Source: Peptostreptococcus sp. D1 (GTDB lineage Bacteria > Bacillota > Clostridia > Peptostreptococcales > Peptostreptococcaceae). From it: a DNA stretch of 64,000 nt. The translations under genes were made by a program, and so were the position numbers. The notes under the pieces are model-generated. The model saw only the letters and a program-made list of their open reading frames with translations. It did not search any database and was not told the DNA's origin. The stretch lies in contig NZ_FONP01000006.1 of NCBI RefSeq assembly GCF_900112955.1, forward strand, positions 1 through 64,000, read 5' to 3'. This document shows, in pieces, positions 61,813-64,000 of this stretch; the first letter of the stretch is position 1, and each line of letters starts with the position of its first letter.

Positions 61813-62886
61813 TTACAATATCATATCCAAAATTGCGATTGCCGTCACTGCCTCAACAGCAGGTAACACTCTTGGAACAATCACAGTATCATGTCTTCCA
61901 TTTATCGATAATTCAACATTTTCTTTTTTCAAAAAATCTATTGTCGACTGAGCCTTTGAAATCGATGGCGTTGGCTTTACTGCCACTCGGAAAACAATCG
62001 GCATACCGTTTGAAATTCCACCATTTATACCACCGTTATAGTTTGTTTTGGTTTTTACAGCTCCGTCTTCAATAAATATTTCATCATTTGCCTCTGAGCC
62101 CAACATTTTCGATATATCAAATCCGGCACCAAACTCTACTCCCTTTATTGAAGGAATTGAAAAAAGAATACTAGACAGCACCGACTCTATTGATTCAAAA
62201 AATGGTTCCCCCACTCCTGCACTTAAACCAATAACTGAACATTCTATCACACCACCCAAGGAATCTCCTATAGACCTCGCATTTTCGATTGCAGAAATCA
62301 TTTCCGCTCTCAAATCCTCTCTCAATATCGGAAAATCAGACTTTGCCAATTGCTCAAATGAGGTTTTACACATATCCTCTGGAGTAAATCTTCTATCATC
62401 AAGGCTTCCAATACTATTGATATGAGCTCCAACGAAAATACCTCTCTCCATCAGTATTTGTTTTGCAATTGCTCCTGCAAAAACTATTGGAGCTGTCAAT
62501 CGACCTGAAAAATGACCACCACCTCTATAATCATTAAATCCAGCATACTTTACAAATGCTGTAAAGTCTGCGTGACCAGGACGTGCAATCGACTTCATCA
62601 TATCGTAATCCTTTGATATTTTATCAGTGTTTTTTATTATTACAGTCATCGGAGCTCCCGTTGTCTTGCCATTAAAAAGTCCTGTTACGATTTTAGTTCT
62701 ATCAGGCTCCCTTCTCCCCGTTGACATACTTCCACCTTTTGAGGAGCGTCTTGACATTTCAAAAAATATCATTTCATCATCCAATTCGACACCACTGGGA
62801 ATACCATCGATAACGATACCTATACACTCTCCATGCGATTCTCCAAATATTGTTATTTTAAAGTTTTTTCCCCAAGTCGCACTCAC
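61813..62886 (-). CDS. aroC: Chorismate synthase
   Basis: A 357-residue FMN-dependent lyase, last step of chorismate synthesis. FGESHGECIGIVIDGIP near the start, RRSSKGGSMSTGRREPD, RPGHADFTAFVKY with GGGHFSGRLTAP and the C-terminal NGRHDTVIVPRVLPAVEA are the signatures. The start is taken as GTG at 62886, with GGAGGTGAT in front and the usual MSATWGKNFK beginning; a longer frame upstream lies inside aroA. It overlaps the end of aroA by 29 bases, so the two are translationally coupled. Confidence 0.94.
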   Translation of the reverse strand: MSATWGKNFKITIFGESHGECIGIVIDGIPSGVELDDEMIFFEMSRRSSKGGSMSTGRREPDRTKIVTGLFNGKTTGAPMTVIIKNTDKISKDYDMMKSIARPGHADFTAFVKYAGFNDYRGGGHFSGRLTAPIVFAGAIAKQILMERGIFVGAHINSIGSLDDRRFTPEDMCKTSFEQLAKSDFPILREDLRAEMISAIENARSIGDSLGGVIECSVIGLSAGVGEPFFESIESVLSSILFSIPSIKGVEFGAGFDISKMLGSEANDEIFIEDGAVKTKTNYNGGINGGISNGMPIVFRVAVKPTPSISKAQSTIDFLKKENVELSINGRHDTVIVPRVLPAVEAVTAIAILDMIL

Positions 62887-64000
62887 TGATATCACCTCCA
62901 AGCATTTTATAATCCTTCCAAAAATATGGGTAAGATTTAGAAACACATTGTGCATTTTTTATTATTACAGGACAATAATGCACTGTTGCAGCAATAGCCA
63001 ACATCATTGCGATCCTATGATCGTTATGACTAGAAACCTGAATTAAATTATCGTCTATTTTACCATTATTTTTTCTTGAAAAACCTACATAATTTATTTC
63101 CATACAAAAGCTACCATCGAAAACACCAATCTCAATATCATATCCCAATTTTTTTAACTCCTCAGCAGTGCTTTGCAGTCTATCTGATTCCTTTATTTTC
63201 AATCTGTCAAGCTTCTCAATCCTGCACCTTATATTGGAGCTTGAAAACAACAGTGCAAGAATAGGAATAATATCTGGAATTTGACTGCCATCCAAAACAA
63301 ACGTGTTATCAATGATATCAGAAAAAAACATACTATCATCCAAAGCCTGAAAATCTTTAATTATTCTCAAAATCGCTCTATCTCCCTGAATCGATGGCAT
63401 ATCAATTCCGTCTATTTCAATATGGCTACCTAATTCGTTAGATACAGCGAAAAAAGCAATTTGAGAAAAATCCGGCTCAATTACCAGCTGGCTAGGTTTA
63501 TACTTTTGATTGCCAGTTATCCTAAAAATTTTATTCCCCTCATTTTCGATATCAATACCAAACTTCGCCAAAATATCAATGGTCAAATCAACATATGCTT
63601 TTGATTGAAGCTTTCCGAATACTTCTATTTCAGTATCAAAATCAAGCAATGGCAAATAAAATAAAAGTCCCGAAATAAATTGAGAGCTCACACCACCATC
63701 AATATAAAATTTTCTGTTTTTTAAGCCTTTATTTTCTCCAATAATAATGGAATTATTGTCAATTTTAAAATCAATACCTTCATCCTTAAAAATATTGAAA
63801 TATACATCCATAGGTCTATTTATCAGGTTTCCATGAGTAATAAATTTTGTTTTTTTTCCAAAAAATAGGGAAATTGGCATCAAAAATCTCAAGGTTGAGC
63901 CTGACTCTCCGCAGAAGATACTATATATTTTTTCTTTCATATCGTCAACTATAGCATCAATTCTATCAATTTCTCCTGCACTTTTTTTCCTAGAAAAAAT
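62858..64000 (-). CDS. aroA: 3-phosphoshikimate 1-carboxyvinyltransferase (EPSP synthase), 5' end beyond the window
   Basis: An incomplete EPSP synthase; the frame is open to the right edge and 380 codons are visible. FCGESGSTLRFLMP is the phosphoshikimate site (usually near residue 85-95), GGVSSQFISGLL and VEPDFSQIAFF follow, and the C-terminal domain has IKESDRLQSTAEELKKLG and SSHNDHRIAMMLA with the PEP-binding arginine. The first 60-70 residues with the first half of the N-terminal domain lie outside. It probably heads aroA-aroC-aroQ-HAD. An ATG at 63940 is internal, not the start. Confidence 0.95.
   Translation of the reverse strand: MFSRKKSAGEIDRIDAIVDDMKEKIYSIFCGESGSTLRFLMPISLFFGKKTKFITHGNLINRPMDVYFNIFKDEGIDFKIDNNSIIIGENKGLKNRKFYIDGGVSSQFISGLLFYLPLLDFDTEIEVFGKLQSKAYVDLTIDILAKFGIDIENEGNKIFRITGNQKYKPSQLVIEPDFSQIAFFAVSNELGSHIEIDGIDMPSIQGDRAILRIIKDFQALDDSMFFSDIIDNTFVLDGSQIPDIIPILALLFSSSNIRCRIEKLDRLKIKESDRLQSTAEELKKLGYDIEIGVFDGSFCMEINYVGFSRKNNGKIDDNLIQVSSHNDHRIAMMLAIAATVHYCPVIIKNAQCVSKSYPYFWKDYKMLGGDISECDLGKKL

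Noticed and set aside
1-64000. tRNA and rRNA genes
   Set aside because: I recognised no tRNA cloverleaf (GGTTCRANNCC with matching acceptor) and no rRNA core sequence in the window.

Overview
The window comes from a low-GC, strongly AT-biased Gram-positive anaerobe of the Clostridia type. The basis is the strong AGGAGG ribosome binding sites, frequent TTG/GTG starts, a clostridial type I-B CRISPR repeat, a glmS ribozyme, an L-box lysine riboswitch, the N-acetyl DAP branch of lysine synthesis and a fused AroE-AroK. I do not name a species.

Layout. 1-4.6 kb (minus): cas3-cas4-cas1-cas2, a leader, and the first repeat of a CRISPR array that runs off the left edge; no Cascade genes are present. 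4.8-12.4 kb: single genes (nitroreductase-like protein, secreted nuclease lipoprotein, Gfo/Idh oxidoreductase, transketolase, gamma-carbonic anhydrase, AlkD-like protein, a first dapB) and a chimeric pseudogene of corrinoid methyl-transfer genes. 13.1-26.1 kb (plus): the aspartate-family block. A lysine riboswitch precedes lysC-asd-dapA-dapB-dapH-deacetylase-alr-like; lysA and hom-thrC-thrB follow as further units. 26.3-31.5 kb (minus): a membrane GDPD, a broken DUF554 gene, a CoA-transferase and glyA. 31.6-37.2 kb: a DeoR-type regulator divergent from deoC-deoB-nupC-pdp, a nucleoside salvage operon. 37.3-40.1 kb: remnant of an integrative element (ImmA, tyrosine integrase, ribbon-helix-helix-like protein, three 11-bp repeats) beside the end of rpsI. 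40.1-47.8 kb (minus): rplM-rpsI, adenine deaminase, a serine operon (class V aminotransferase, serA, DUF1015) and truA. 48.1-56.1 kb (plus): aroE-aroK, a DMT transporter, glmS with its ribozyme, and a two-gene betaine-type ABC transporter. 56.1-60.4 kb (minus): manXYZ-manO-manA, a mannose-class PTS. 60.6-64 kb (minus): aroA-aroC-aroQ-HAD, with aroA cut by the right edge.

The genes form coherent modules: aspartate to lysine, threonine and DAP for the cell wall; chorismate synthesis split over two loci (48 kb and 61-64 kb); serine and glycine; deoxynucleoside catabolism; hexose uptake feeding ManA and GlmS.

Most interesting observations: the lysine leader seems to have one aptamer followed by two consecutive antiterminator/terminator modules, the 3' switching strand being duplicated; an alanine-racemase-like gene sits in a DAP operon without dapF; aroE carries an in-frame array of four 8-residue repeats; the CRISPR locus has adaptation genes and Cas3 but no effector genes beside it; and a pseudogene fuses pieces of two corrinoid methyl-transfer proteins. 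I found no wholly new multi-gene system.
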